Shown here: in pieces, positions 26,254-34,818 of the stretch
How the letters are laid out: every line of letters begins with the position of its first letter
Position numbering within the stretch: the stretch's first letter is position 1
Origin: Mitsuaria sp. GD03876
GTDB lineage: Bacteria > Pseudomonadota > Gammaproteobacteria > Burkholderiales > Burkholderiaceae_C
DNA length: 64,000 bases
Direction of reading: 5' to 3'
Assembly (NCBI RefSeq): GCF_029840635.1
Contig: NZ_JAOCCU010000003.1
Span: 147,893-211,892, forward strand
Notes under the pieces: generated by a model
Seen by the model: only the letters and a program-made list of their open reading frames with translations
The model's database searches: none
What the model was told of the DNA's origin: nothing
Position numbers and translations under genes: made by a program

Positions 26254-28260
26254 ATGAGCCCCACGTCCTCCTCTTCGTCCACCTCGTCCTCCGCCTCCAC
26301 GCCGGGCGGCACCGCCGCGCCCCGCGCCCGGCTCGATCCGAAGAAGCTCGTCGCCGGCGCGGTCGCGATCGTCGCGCTGTTCGCGTTCCCGCTGGTGTCC
26401 GGCAACCCGTACTACATCCACCTGGTCGAGACGATCATGATCTACGCGATCGTGCTGTTCGGCCTGGACATCGTGGTCGGCTACACCGGGCAGGTGTCGC
26501 TGGGCCATGCTGGGCTGTTCGGCATCGGCGCCTACACGGCCGGCGTGCTGATCACCAAGTTCGGCCTGTGGGTGCTGCTGACGCTGCCGCTGGCGGTGGG
26601 CATCACCGCCGCGTTCGGCGCGCTGCTGGCGCTGCCGGCGCTGCGCGTCACGGGGCCCTACCTGGCGATGGTGACGCTGGCGTTCGGCACCATCATCCAG
26701 ATCCTGATCAACGAGATGGATTTCCTGACCAACGGGCCGATGGGCATCACCCTCACCAAGCCCAAGCTGCTCGGCCACCAGCTCGACGAGACGGAGTTCT
26801 ACTGGCTGGTGGCGGTGCTGCTGATCGCGTCGCTGGTGTTCGTGCACCGCGTGCTGCGCTCGCACCTCGGCCGCGCATTCGAGGCGCTGCGCGGCAGCCC
26901 GGTGGCGTCGGACTGCATGGGCGTCTCGGTCTACCGCTACAAGGTCTACGCCTTCGTGATCAGCGCCGGCCTGGCCGGGCTGGCCGGCGCGCTGTACGCC
27001 TATTCCGAGCAGTACATCTCGCCCAACACCTACAACTTCGAGCTGACGGTGCTGTTCCTGCTGGCCATCATCATGGGCGGCCGCAAGACCCGCACCGGCG
27101 CGCTGCTGGGCGCCGCGATCATCGTGGTGCTGCCCAAGCTGCTCGACGACCTGGAGCTGTTCCGCTACGTGTCGGTGATCTTCGCGATCCTGGTGGTGGC
27201 GGTGACGGTGGTGGCGCTGCGCCGCGGCAAGGTGGGCGCGACGCAGGCGGCGATCCCGGTCGTCGGCAGCATCGCGCTGGCGGGGCTGTCCTTCGTGCTG
27301 GAGACGATGACCGACTGGCGGCTGTCGATCTTCGGCCTGATCACGCTGTTCGTCGTGTACTACCTGCAGGACGGCATCGTCGGTTTCGTGCGCAACGCGC
27401 TGCAGATCAAGGCCCGGCCGGTGGGCGAGGGCGGCCCGGTCGGCGAGAAGCCGGCCGACGCGATCTCGCAGGCGGGCGCGGCCGGCGGCGCGGGCGAGGT
27501 CGTCATCGACGCGCGCGGCGTGCTGATGCAGTTCGGCGGCCTGAAGGCGCTCAACAACGTCGACCTGCAGGTGCGGCGCGGCACGATCCACGGCCTGATC
27601 GGGCCGAACGGCTCGGGCAAGAGCACGATGATGAACGTGCTCACCGGCATCTACGTGCCGACCGCGGGCGAGCTCAAGTTCGGCGATCGCTCGCTGGTGG
27701 GGCGGACCTCGGCGGACATCGCGCTGTCGGGCATCGCGCGGACCTTCCAGAACGTGCAGCTGTTCGGCGAGATGAGCGCGCTGCACAACGTGATGGTGGC
27801 GCTGCACCACAGCTTCGGCGCCAACCTGCTGCAGGTGGCGCTGCACTCGCCGCGCTACAACGCCGAGGACGCGCTGGCCCGCGCGCGGGCCCTGAGCCTG
27901 CTGGAGTTCGTCGGCCTGGCCGACCTGGCCTTCGAGGAAGCGCGCAACCTGCCCTACGGCAAGCAGCGGCTGCTGGAGATCGCGCGGGCGCTGGCGCTGG
28001 ACCCGAAGCTGCTGCTGCTGGACGAGCCGGCGGCGGGGCTGACCGCGCCCGACATCAAGGAGCTGATGCGCATCATCGGCAAGATCCGCGACCACGGCAT
28101 CACGGTGATCCTGATCGAGCACCACATGGACGTGGTGATGGGCATCTGCGACACGGTGTCGGTGCTGGACTTCGGCCAGAAGATCGCCGAGGGCCGGCCG
28201 GCCCAGGTGCAGGCCGACCCCAAGGTGATCGAGGCCTACCTCGGCGGCCAGGCGGCCTGA
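26254..28260 (+). CDS. LivM permease fused to LivG ATPase
   Basis: A 668-residue fusion that combines two transporter subunits in one chain. Residues about 1-390 are a LivM-type permease with roughly 8-10 membrane helices (VGYTGQVSLGHAGLFGIGAY motif). A Gly/Ala-rich linker (about 390-410) leads to a LivG-type ATPase (about 412-668) with Walker A GPNGSGKST near 449-457, an LPYGKQRLLEIARAL signature region and Walker B LLLLDEPAAGLT. There is no stop codon or frameshift at the junction, so this is a true fusion. Such LivM-LivG fusions occur in Burkholderiales. It works with LivH and LivF. Confidence 0.93.
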   Translation: MSPTSSSSSTSSSASTPGGTAAPRARLDPKKLVAGAVAIVALFAFPLVSGNPYYIHLVETIMIYAIVLFGLDIVVGYTGQVSLGHAGLFGIGAYTAGVLITKFGLWVLLTLPLAVGITAAFGALLALPALRVTGPYLAMVTLAFGTIIQILINEMDFLTNGPMGITLTKPKLLGHQLDETEFYWLVAVLLIASLVFVHRVLRSHLGRAFEALRGSPVASDCMGVSVYRYKVYAFVISAGLAGLAGALYAYSEQYISPNTYNFELTVLFLLAIIMGGRKTRTGALLGAAIIVVLPKLLDDLELFRYVSVIFAILVVAVTVVALRRGKVGATQAAIPVVGSIALAGLSFVLETMTDWRLSIFGLITLFVVYYLQDGIVGFVRNALQIKARPVGEGGPVGEKPADAISQAGAAGGAGEVVIDARGVLMQFGGLKALNNVDLQVRRGTIHGLIGPNGSGKSTMMNVLTGIYVPTAGELKFGDRSLVGRTSADIALSGIARTFQNVQLFGEMSALHNVMVALHHSFGANLLQVALHSPRYNAEDALARARALSLLEFVGLADLAFEEARNLPYGKQRLLEIARALALDPKLLLLDEPAAGLTAPDIKELMRIIGKIRDHGITVILIEHHMDVVMGICDTVSVLDFGQKIAEGRPAQVQADPKVIEAYLGGQAA

Positions 28261-28278
28261 GCGCGGAGCGGAACTGAC

Positions 28279-29001
28279 ATGCTGAAGATCGATCAACTGC
28301 ATGCCGGCTACGGCAAGGTCGAGGTGCTGCACGGCATCACGGTGGAGGTGCCCAAGGGGCGGGTGGTGACGCTGATCGGCTCCAACGGGGCCGGCAAGAC
28401 GACGACGATGCGCGCGGTCAGCGGGATGATCGCGCCGAGCTCGGGCCAGATCACGCTCAACGGCAGGCGCATCGACGGGCTGGAGTCGTACCACATCGCC
28501 CGGCTGGGGCTGGCGCATTCGCCGGAGGGCCGGCGGGTGTTCGCGACGATGAGCGTCACCGACAACCTGCGGCTGGGGGCGTTCCCGCGCTACACCGGCG
28601 CGCGGCCCAAGGGCGACGTCGACGCGGACCTGGAGAAGGCGATGGAGCTGTTCCCGCGCCTGAAGGAGCGGCGCCAGCAGCTGGCCGGCACCCTGTCCGG
28701 CGGCGAGCAGCAGATGCTGGCGATGGCGCGGGCGACGATGCTGAATCCGGAGGTGGTGCTGCTGGACGAGCCGTCGATGGGGCTGGCGCCGATCCTGGTG
28801 GACGAGGTGTTCCGCATCATCGAGCGGCTCAAGGGGCAGGGCGTGACGATGCTGCTGGTGGAACAGTTCGCCGCGGCGGCGCTGGCGGTGGCGGACTACG
28901 GCTACGTGCTGGAGAACGGCCGCATCTCGCTGCACGGTCCGGCGGAGAAGCTGCGCACCGATCCGGCGGTGAAGGCGGCGTACCTGGGCGGCGGGCACTG
29001 A
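28279..29001 (+). CDS. livF: Branched-chain amino acid ABC transporter ATPase LivF
   Basis: A 240-residue ATPase subunit, full length for LivF. It has Walker A GSNGAGKTT (about 36-44), the signature LSGGEQQMLAMARA, Walker B VVLLDEPSMGL and a His switch replaced by Glu-Gln (LLVEQF), which is normal for LivF. It follows the LivMG fusion by 18 bp and is the last gene of the operon. No clear terminator was seen after it. Confidence 0.95.
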   Translation: MLKIDQLHAGYGKVEVLHGITVEVPKGRVVTLIGSNGAGKTTTMRAVSGMIAPSSGQITLNGRRIDGLESYHIARLGLAHSPEGRRVFATMSVTDNLRLGAFPRYTGARPKGDVDADLEKAMELFPRLKERRQQLAGTLSGGEQQMLAMARATMLNPEVVLLDEPSMGLAPILVDEVFRIIERLKGQGVTMLLVEQFAAAALAVADYGYVLENGRISLHGPAEKLRTDPAVKAAYLGGGH

Positions 29002-29181
29002 CGCCGGGGCCCTGGGTGGCCGCCTGACAAACGCGACGACTTCGATCGGGCATCCAGCGGCTCCAAGCAGTTGGAATCGCGGCGATGTCCATCGCGAACG
29101 CGCAGGTGCGTCGCACCGGCGTGCTGCCTAGAGTGACTGCCTCGCCCCGCTCCGGGGCTTCTCCTCCAGCGAGGTGCAGTC

Positions 29182-30249
29182 ATGACGAACGCTCCCCGAC
29201 GCGAGCCCGATCGACCGCCGGTCGAGGCGTGGCAGGCGCAGGGCCTCTATCCGTTCTCCCGCGATCCGGAGACCTCGATCGAGGTGCTGGAGCGCCAGCT
29301 GTTCGATCAGGTGGCCTGGCACCTGTCGCGCTTCCATCCGGTGTTCCGCTCCCTGGCGCCCGAGGCGGTCGCCTTCCAGTTCCGGCTGCTGAGGCAGGCC
29401 GTGGAGTGCGGTCCCGAGGAACTGCAGACGCTGCTGACCGAGGTGCTGGACCTGCCGGCCGAGGACCGCCAGGTGATGGCCGAGTTGCTGAAGGACGTCT
29501 CGTTGTCCTCGGTCATCCGCGAGGCCCACGTGGTGACGGAGCGCCTGCTGCTGCTCGATGGCCTGGAGTCGATCGTGTTCGAGAAGGACCTGCAGCCGCA
29601 TGTCAGGGAGCGCGGCGAACTGCACCGGATCGTCGCCCGCAATCCATGGCTCTTCGGGGAGCGATTCGCGCTGTCGGTGGACAACCGGTCCCTCACCGAA
29701 GTGCTGCGCAAGCACCGCGAACGGCTGGGAGACGACGTCCTCATCGATGAGCCCCCCGACGGGACGGCGCAGAAGCGCGCGTTCATCGACCTCATGTTCT
29801 CCCGCGCGACGCGCCGCCATCAGCCGTCGACCCTGGAGCACCTCGTCGTGGAACTGAAGGCGCCTCGCGTCCAGATCGGGCAGAAGGAGATCAGCCAGAT
29901 CTGCGACTACGCCTCGCGCGTGGCCCGTGACGAACGCTTCCGTGCCGTGGACGCGAGGTGGTCGTTCTGGCTGGTCGGCCGGGACATCGAGGAGGGCGTG
30001 CTCGATGCGACCGAGCGCCGGAACCAGCTCGCGCTGCCCTTGGCGTTCAACCACGCGGTGCGCGTCGTGACCTGGGCGCAGGTCATCGACGAGAACCGCG
30101 CCCGGCTCCAGTTCCTGCAGGAGAGCCTGGACTACAAGGCCAGCCGGCAGGCCGGGCTGAAGCACCTGCAGCGGCGCTATCCCGACTGCCTCGGCGAGGT
30201 GGTGCAGCGCGCGCGCGAGCCGCGGACGGCCTATGCGCGCGCCGGGTGA
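29182..30249 (+). CDS. Stand-alone PD-(D/E)XK nuclease-like protein, unknown function
   Basis: A 355-residue soluble protein. The N-terminal 140 residues are helical. The C-terminal half contains RNPWLFGERF (153-162), RSLTEVLRK, then FIDLMF (D203) and VVELKAP (E224, K226), the spacing expected of a PD-(D/E)XK nuclease core, followed by a conserved-looking QIGQKEISQI helix (231-240). This block resembles domains found at the C-termini of some bacterial ATP-binding proteins and Shedu-like nucleases, here on its own. DNA cleavage is an inference. ATG 29182 has a GAGGTG site 6 bp upstream. It begins 180 bp after the Liv operon and looks like single-gene cargo. Confidence 0.7.
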   Translation: MTNAPRREPDRPPVEAWQAQGLYPFSRDPETSIEVLERQLFDQVAWHLSRFHPVFRSLAPEAVAFQFRLLRQAVECGPEELQTLLTEVLDLPAEDRQVMAELLKDVSLSSVIREAHVVTERLLLLDGLESIVFEKDLQPHVRERGELHRIVARNPWLFGERFALSVDNRSLTEVLRKHRERLGDDVLIDEPPDGTAQKRAFIDLMFSRATRRHQPSTLEHLVVELKAPRVQIGQKEISQICDYASRVARDERFRAVDARWSFWLVGRDIEEGVLDATERRNQLALPLAFNHAVRVVTWAQVIDENRARLQFLQESLDYKASRQAGLKHLQRRYPDCLGEVVQRAREPRTAYARAG

Positions 30250-30311
30250 CCGCGGGCGAGGCGGCGTCGTCCCCGTCGCGGCGGTGGCCGCCGCCGCGGT
30301 CGCCCGACGCC

Positions 30312-31094
30312 TCAGACGAACATCCCGCCCGACGCCTCCACGCGCTGCGCGGTGATCCAGTGGCTGTCGTCGGACAGCAGCGCGGCGACCACCGGCCCGA
30401 TGTCGTCGGGCAGGCCGGCGCGGCCCAGCGCCGTCGCCGACGCCACCATCTGGTTGACCGCCTCGTTGTCGCGCACCGCGCCGCCGCCGAAGTCCGTCTC
30501 GATCGCCCCCGGCGCCAGCGTGTTCACGCGGATGCCGCGGGCGCCGAACTCCTTGGCCATGTAGCGGCTCAGCACCTCGATGCCGCCCTTCATCGTCGCG
30601 TAGGCGCCGTAGCCGGGCAGCGAGAAACGCGCCAGGCCGCTGGAGACGTTCAGCACGCTGCCGCCGTCGTTGAGCAGCGGCAGCAGCGTCTGCGTCAGGA
30701 AGAACGGGCCTTTCAGGTGCACGCGCATCAACTCGTCGAACTGCGCTTCGGTCGTGTCGGCCAGCGGCGCATGCACGCCCATGCCGGCGTTGTTGACGAG
30801 GTGATCGAAGCGCTCGCGCTGCCATTGCGTCTTCAGCACCTGCCGGAGCGCCTGCGCGAAGGCCGGGAAGGCGCCGCTGTCGCCGACATCCAGCTGCAGG
30901 GCCGCCGCGCGGCCGCCCAGGCGCTGGATCTCGTCGATCACCGACTGCGCCTCGTCCTGGCGGCTGCGGTAGGTGACGATGCTGTCGATGCCGCGGCGGG
31001 CCAGGTGAACCGCCGCGTTGCGGCCCAGGCCCCGGCTGCCGCCGGTGATCAGCGCGATCTTGCGGGTCGTGGGGGAAGAGGTCGTGGTCGTCAT
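30312..31094 (-). CDS. SDR family NAD(P)-dependent oxidoreductase
   Basis: A 260-residue classical short-chain dehydrogenase/reductase. The cofactor motif is ITGGSRGLGR (about 15-24), then NNAG, the catalytic Ser in NVSSG and the active-site YATMK (Y and K of YxxxK). It has the FabG-like length and no extra domains. ATG 31094 is preceded by AGGAG at 6 bp. It is divergent from a LysR regulator gene 106 bp away, which very likely controls it. Substrate unknown. Confidence 0.9.
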   Translation of the reverse strand: MTTTTSSPTTRKIALITGGSRGLGRNAAVHLARRGIDSIVTYRSRQDEAQSVIDEIQRLGGRAAALQLDVGDSGAFPAFAQALRQVLKTQWQRERFDHLVNNAGMGVHAPLADTTEAQFDELMRVHLKGPFFLTQTLLPLLNDGGSVLNVSSGLARFSLPGYGAYATMKGGIEVLSRYMAKEFGARGIRVNTLAPGAIETDFGGGAVRDNEAVNQMVASATALGRAGLPDDIGPVVAALLSDDSHWITAQRVEASGGMFV

Positions 31095-31200
31095 GGTGAG
31101 CTCCTGTGAGGGGTGGGGATCGGATGCAGGCACTTTATTGATCGACGCTTGACGTATAAATCGCCTTGAATCGATTTGACCGTTCATCCAGGACGAACAA
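31095..31200. promoter_or_regulatory. Divergent SDR/LysR promoter region
   Basis: A 106-bp interval that is clearly more AT-rich than its surroundings. It contains CTTGACGTATAAATC (31148-31162) and a dyad AATCGATT (31169-31176). This layout is what is expected for a LysR-type operator that controls both directions; the exact site was not determined. Confidence 0.5.
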
Positions 31201-32235
31201 ATGAGCGACCCCGCCACGACCTCAGCGGCCTTGCCGCCCTCGCCAGTCACGCCGGCCTCTCCAGCCTCTCCGGCCTCGCTGCCTTCCTCGACCTCGGCTC
31301 CGCCGTCGATGGAGACCTTGCAGGTCTTCGTCCGCGTCGCCGAGCTGGCCAGCTTCACGCAGGCGGCGCAGAGCCTGGGGCTGCCCAAGGCGAGCGCCTC
31401 CACCGCGGTGCAGCGGCTGGAGGCCAGCCTGGGCACGCGGCTGTTTCATCGCACGACGCGCCGGGTGCAGCTGACGCAGGACGGCCAGGCCTGCTACGAG
31501 CGCTGCAAGGACCTGCTCGCCGACCTGGACGACATGCAGACGATGTTCCAGCCGGCGGCCGCCGGTTTGCGCGGCCGGCTGCGGGTCGACATGCCGCTGC
31601 GGGTGGCGCACGACCTCGTCGTGCCGCGCCTGCCCGAGTTCCTGGCCGCGCATCCCGGGCTGGAGGTGGAACTGAGCAGCACCGACCGCCGCGTCGACCT
31701 GGTGCGCGAGGGCTTCGACTGCGTGCTGCGCGTCGGGCCGCTGGGGGACTCGAGCCTGGTGGCGCGGCCGCTGGGCGCGATGGCGATGGCCAACCTCGCG
31801 AGCCTGGCGTATGTCGAGGCCTTCGGCCTGCCGGAGACGCTCGAGGACCTCGCGCGGCACCGGCTGGTGCAGTACGTGACGACGCTGGGCCAGCGCTGCC
31901 CCGGCTTCGAATGGCGCGACGAGGCGGGCGTGACGCGTTTCGTGCCGATGGCCGGCGCGCTGACGGTCAGCGATTCGGGCGCGTACACCGCCGCCTGCCT
32001 GGCGGGGCTGGGGATCATCCAGGTGCCGCGCCACGGCTACGAGGCGGAGGTGCTGGACGGCCGGCTCGTCGAGGTGCTGCCGGGCTACCGCGCCGCGCCG
32101 ATGCCGGTGCATCTGCTCTATGCGCACCGCCGGCAGCTGCCGCGCCGGGTGCAGGCCTTCATGCAATGGCTGGCCGAGCTGCTGGCGCCGCGGCTGTTGC
32201 CGCTATCCTCTGCTTCCTCGGCTTCGTCCTCCTGA
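31201..32235 (+). CDS. LysR family transcriptional regulator
   Basis: A 344-residue DNA-binding regulator. A low-complexity Pro/Ser/Ala tail (1-36) precedes the winged helix (METLQVFVRVAELASFTQAA, from 37), followed by a substrate-binding domain (about 125-330). The tail is unusual; ATG 31309, which would remove it, is an alternative start, but ATG 31201 has an AGGA element upstream. It probably senses a small effector and controls the divergent SDR gene. Group membership is with the CrgA/PerR-like aromatic/redox regulators by general resemblance only. Confidence 0.9.
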   Translation: MSDPATTSAALPPSPVTPASPASPASLPSSTSAPPSMETLQVFVRVAELASFTQAAQSLGLPKASASTAVQRLEASLGTRLFHRTTRRVQLTQDGQACYERCKDLLADLDDMQTMFQPAAAGLRGRLRVDMPLRVAHDLVVPRLPEFLAAHPGLEVELSSTDRRVDLVREGFDCVLRVGPLGDSSLVARPLGAMAMANLASLAYVEAFGLPETLEDLARHRLVQYVTTLGQRCPGFEWRDEAGVTRFVPMAGALTVSDSGAYTAACLAGLGIIQVPRHGYEAEVLDGRLVEVLPGYRAAPMPVHLLYAHRRQLPRRVQAFMQWLAELLAPRLLPLSSASSASSS

Positions 32236-32241
32236 ACCGCC

Positions 32242-33870
32242 TTGCGCTCCGATCCCGCCTTGGACCTCCACGCCATCTCCCAGCAAGCCCGCGCCGCGCT
32301 GCAGTCGGGCGACGCCGTCGCCGCGCAGCCGCCCGGCGAGGAATGGCTGCTGATGGCGCTCGAGCAGGGCGACGAGCCGCAGCAGGCGCGCGCGCTGCTG
32401 CACCTGGCGCGCTGCGACCGCGTGCTGCATCACCCGGGCGACGCGCGCGGCCGCAGCGAGCAGGCGGCGCGCTTGTTCCGCCAGCAGGGCGACGCCGATG
32501 GCGAGGCCGGCGCGCTGTCGGTGCTGGCGCACAGCGCCTCGCTGGCCGGGCATCACGAGGAAGCGATCGAGGCCGCCTTGCTCGGCCTGCGGCTGGCGCA
32601 GCAGCGCGGCGACGGCGCGGCGCTGGTGGTGGCGCTGCAGGACCTGGGCGCCTGCCATGTCTGGGCGCGCAATTTCGACAAGGCGGCCGAGGTGCTGCGC
32701 CAGGCGGCTGATGCGGCCAATGCCTGCAAGCCGCGGCTGAGCCCGCTGACCGCCTGCCTGTGGCTGGCGATGGCGACGCTGCTGGCCTTCGCCGGCGAGC
32801 GCGAGCAGCGCGGCCAGTTGCCGTCGCTGGGTCCGCTGGAGGGCCACCTGATCAACGCGCGGCACCTGCTGGCGGAAGGCGATGCGGAAACGCAGTGCTG
32901 GTGGACGCTGATGCAGACGATGGCGCAGATCTGGAAGGGTGCGTCGGCGCTGGCGCAGCCGGAGCTGCAGCAGGCGCTGGCGCACCTGCCGGAGCAGGAC
33001 CGGCACTGGCTGGCGGCGCTGGCGTGCTGGGTGCAGGCGGAGCTGGCCTGGGCGCGGCGGCTGTGGCCGCAGGCGCGGCGGGCGGCGGCGCAACTGGTGA
33101 CGGCGTCGGATGCGGTGCAGCACGAGCCGCTGGCGCAGCTGGGCGAGTTGATCGCCAGCCAGATCGAGGAACAGCAAGGGCAGCCGCAGCGCGCGCTGCA
33201 GCGGATGCGCGCCCTGCGCGAGCGCGAGGCGCGGGTGCGGATCGCCAGTCTCGCGAGCCGCGAGGCGACGGTGCAATGGCAGCTCGACGCGCGGCGCAGC
33301 GAGCGCGACCGCGCGCAGCTCGCGGACGAGGCGCAGCGGCTGGAGAAGCTGTCGATGGAGGACCCGCTGACGGGCCTGGCGAATCGCCGCAGCTTCGAGG
33401 CGCACACGCGGGCGCAGATCGCGTCGGGCGGCGTGCTGAGCCTGGCGCTGATCGATGTCGATCACTTCAAGCAGGTCAACGACCGGCACTCGCACCTGGT
33501 CGGCGACCAGGTGCTGAACCAGATCGCGCGGCTGATGCGACAGCATGTCCGCGAGCACGATGTCGCCGCGCGGCTGGCCGGCGACGAGTTCGTGCTGCTG
33601 CTGCGCGGCGCGTCCGAGGAGGTCGCGCAGCAGGCTTGCCTGCGGCTGGACGAGGCGGTGCGCCGGCACGACTGGAGCGCGATGTCTGACGGCCTGCGGG
33701 TGAGCATCAGCATCGGCGCCGCGCAACGCCAGGACGGCGACACGCTGGAGACGCTGATGGCGCGCAGCGATGCCGCGATGTACGCGTTCAAGCGGGAGCG
33801 CAAGGGCACCGCGACGGCCGGCGCCTGGCTCACCGACGAGAGCGAAGGCGAGGGCGATTCGCCGGATTGA
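32242..33870 (+). CDS. TPR-containing cytoplasmic diguanylate cyclase (GGDEF variant AGDEF)
   Basis: A 542-residue soluble protein with no membrane segment. The N-terminal 340 residues are helical repeats of TPR type (for example HYLEEA-like HHEEAIEAALLGLRLA), followed by a coiled region and a GGDEF domain (about 370-530: DPLTGLANRR, IDVDHFKQVND). The signature reads AGDEF (about 445-449), with an I-site REHD five residues before. AGDEF variants can be active, so catalysis is plausible but not certain. The start is uncertain: TTG 32242, 6 bp after the LysR stop, or TTG 32260. Neither has a good ribosome site. Confidence 0.82.
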   Translation: MRSDPALDLHAISQQARAALQSGDAVAAQPPGEEWLLMALEQGDEPQQARALLHLARCDRVLHHPGDARGRSEQAARLFRQQGDADGEAGALSVLAHSASLAGHHEEAIEAALLGLRLAQQRGDGAALVVALQDLGACHVWARNFDKAAEVLRQAADAANACKPRLSPLTACLWLAMATLLAFAGEREQRGQLPSLGPLEGHLINARHLLAEGDAETQCWWTLMQTMAQIWKGASALAQPELQQALAHLPEQDRHWLAALACWVQAELAWARRLWPQARRAAAQLVTASDAVQHEPLAQLGELIASQIEEQQGQPQRALQRMRALREREARVRIASLASREATVQWQLDARRSERDRAQLADEAQRLEKLSMEDPLTGLANRRSFEAHTRAQIASGGVLSLALIDVDHFKQVNDRHSHLVGDQVLNQIARLMRQHVREHDVAARLAGDEFVLLLRGASEEVAQQACLRLDEAVRRHDWSAMSDGLRVSISIGAAQRQDGDTLETLMARSDAAMYAFKRERKGTATAGAWLTDESEGEGDSPD

Positions 33871-34045
33871 GAGTGCGTCGACGGCCGGGAAGGCCGTGGC
33901 CATCGGGGATCTGACGCGCGAGTCGAGAAATACACAAGAACTTGCGTGGCGATTCCGCCGAAAACGAGGGGGTGGGTGAACGCTGACCTGTCCGACCCGT
34001 GCCAAGAATGATTGCTTCCTTTGCACCTGCCTGTAAGGAGGCTTC

Positions 34046-34390
34046 ATGACTGTGCTTGTAGACGTCGCGATCAGCGCTCATGACACGCGACTACCGCCCG
34101 CGCTCGCCGCGGGCAATCAAACGCTGAATGCGTTCGACGTGATTCCTGGCCCCTACTCGGTGACCGCTCGACGGCAGCTCGAGGCGATCAACCGCTTGAT
34201 CCGTCTTCGAGACGAGGGGCGTTTCAGGCCTCGACCGGACGAGGCGAGCAGGGGGCACATGCGGCACGACGTGCCCGAGCGGATGCTGGCGATCTATTCG
34301 AAGCATCGCCAGCTCCTGGAGGAGCCGCCAGGAGGCGGAGATGTCGTGGCCTGGATCCGGGAGTTCCGCGATGAAGACGGTTGTCGTTGA
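34046..34390 (+). CDS. Small protein upstream of VapC-type toxin, candidate antitoxin
   Basis: A 114-residue protein with a strong ribosome site (AAGGAGG, 5 bp before ATG 34046). Its C-terminus overlaps the toxin start by 20 bp, the arrangement typical of antitoxin-toxin pairs. It is charged and mainly helical, with SVTARRQLEAINRLIRLRDEG in the middle split across residues 38-58. No AbrB, PHD, RHH or HTH motif of known VapB families is evident. The antitoxin role is inferred from position. GC content looks lower than in the flanking genes, consistent with horizontal acquisition. Confidence 0.6.
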   Translation: MTVLVDVAISAHDTRLPPALAAGNQTLNAFDVIPGPYSVTARRQLEAINRLIRLRDEGRFRPRPDEASRGHMRHDVPERMLAIYSKHRQLLEEPPGGGDVVAWIREFRDEDGCR

Positions 34391-34793
34391 TTCGAATGTC
34401 GCGTTGGGCTGGTTGGTGCTGCGAAAGGACAACGAAGCGCTCCACCGCTATGCGGGCCGATTGGCCGAGTCCTCCGCGACTGCGGAGACGCGGCTCATCG
34501 CACCGTACGTCTTCACCGCCGAATGCGCCTACACCCTGCTGAAGCGAGGACGGGCGCAAGGATGGCCGGAGGAGGAACTCCAGATGTATGCCGAGTTGAT
34601 CGACATGTACCCGGTGGCGATGGACGAGGACGTGATGCCTCTACCGGAGCATGTGGATTTCGCGATGGAACACAACGTGCAAGGTTATGACGCCCTGTAT
34701 CTCGCACTGGCCATGGAGAAGAAGGCGGCCCTCGCCACCGCGGACAAGGGACTGCGCGCGGCGGCGGAAAGGGCGGGTGTCGAGCTGTTCTGA
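34371..34793 (+). CDS. vapC: VapC-type PIN domain ribonuclease toxin
   Basis: A 140-residue PIN-domain protein with the full set of acidic metal ligands: D7 (VVVDSNVAL), E51 (TAECAYTL), D107 (YDALYLALA) and D125 (ATADKGL). This matches the VapC toxins that cleave tRNA or rRNA with Mg2+. ATG 34371 overlaps the upstream gene by 20 bp in another frame, suggesting translational coupling. The gene ends 13 bp before the convergent ECF sigma gene, with a hairpin between them. Activity is inferred; the residues required for it are intact. Confidence 0.87.
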   Translation: MKTVVVDSNVALGWLVLRKDNEALHRYAGRLAESSATAETRLIAPYVFTAECAYTLLKRGRAQGWPEEELQMYAELIDMYPVAMDEDVMPLPEHVDFAMEHNVQGYDALYLALAMEKKAALATADKGLRAAAERAGVELF

Positions 34794-34796
34794 CCC

Positions 34797-34818
34797 GCAG
34801 GGGCCTCAGTGCCCCTGC
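34797..34818. terminator. Hairpin between convergent vapC and ECF sigma genes
   Basis: GCAGGGGC (34797-34804) pairs with GCCCCTGC (34811-34818) around a 6-nt loop. It overlaps the ECF stop codon and lies just after the toxin stop. There is no U-tract, so efficiency is uncertain. Confidence 0.45.

Noticed and set aside
34806..34818. Overlap of the hairpin with the ECF stop considered as a frameshift or recoding site
   Set aside because: The sigma factor has normal length and there is no slippery sequence or downstream frame.
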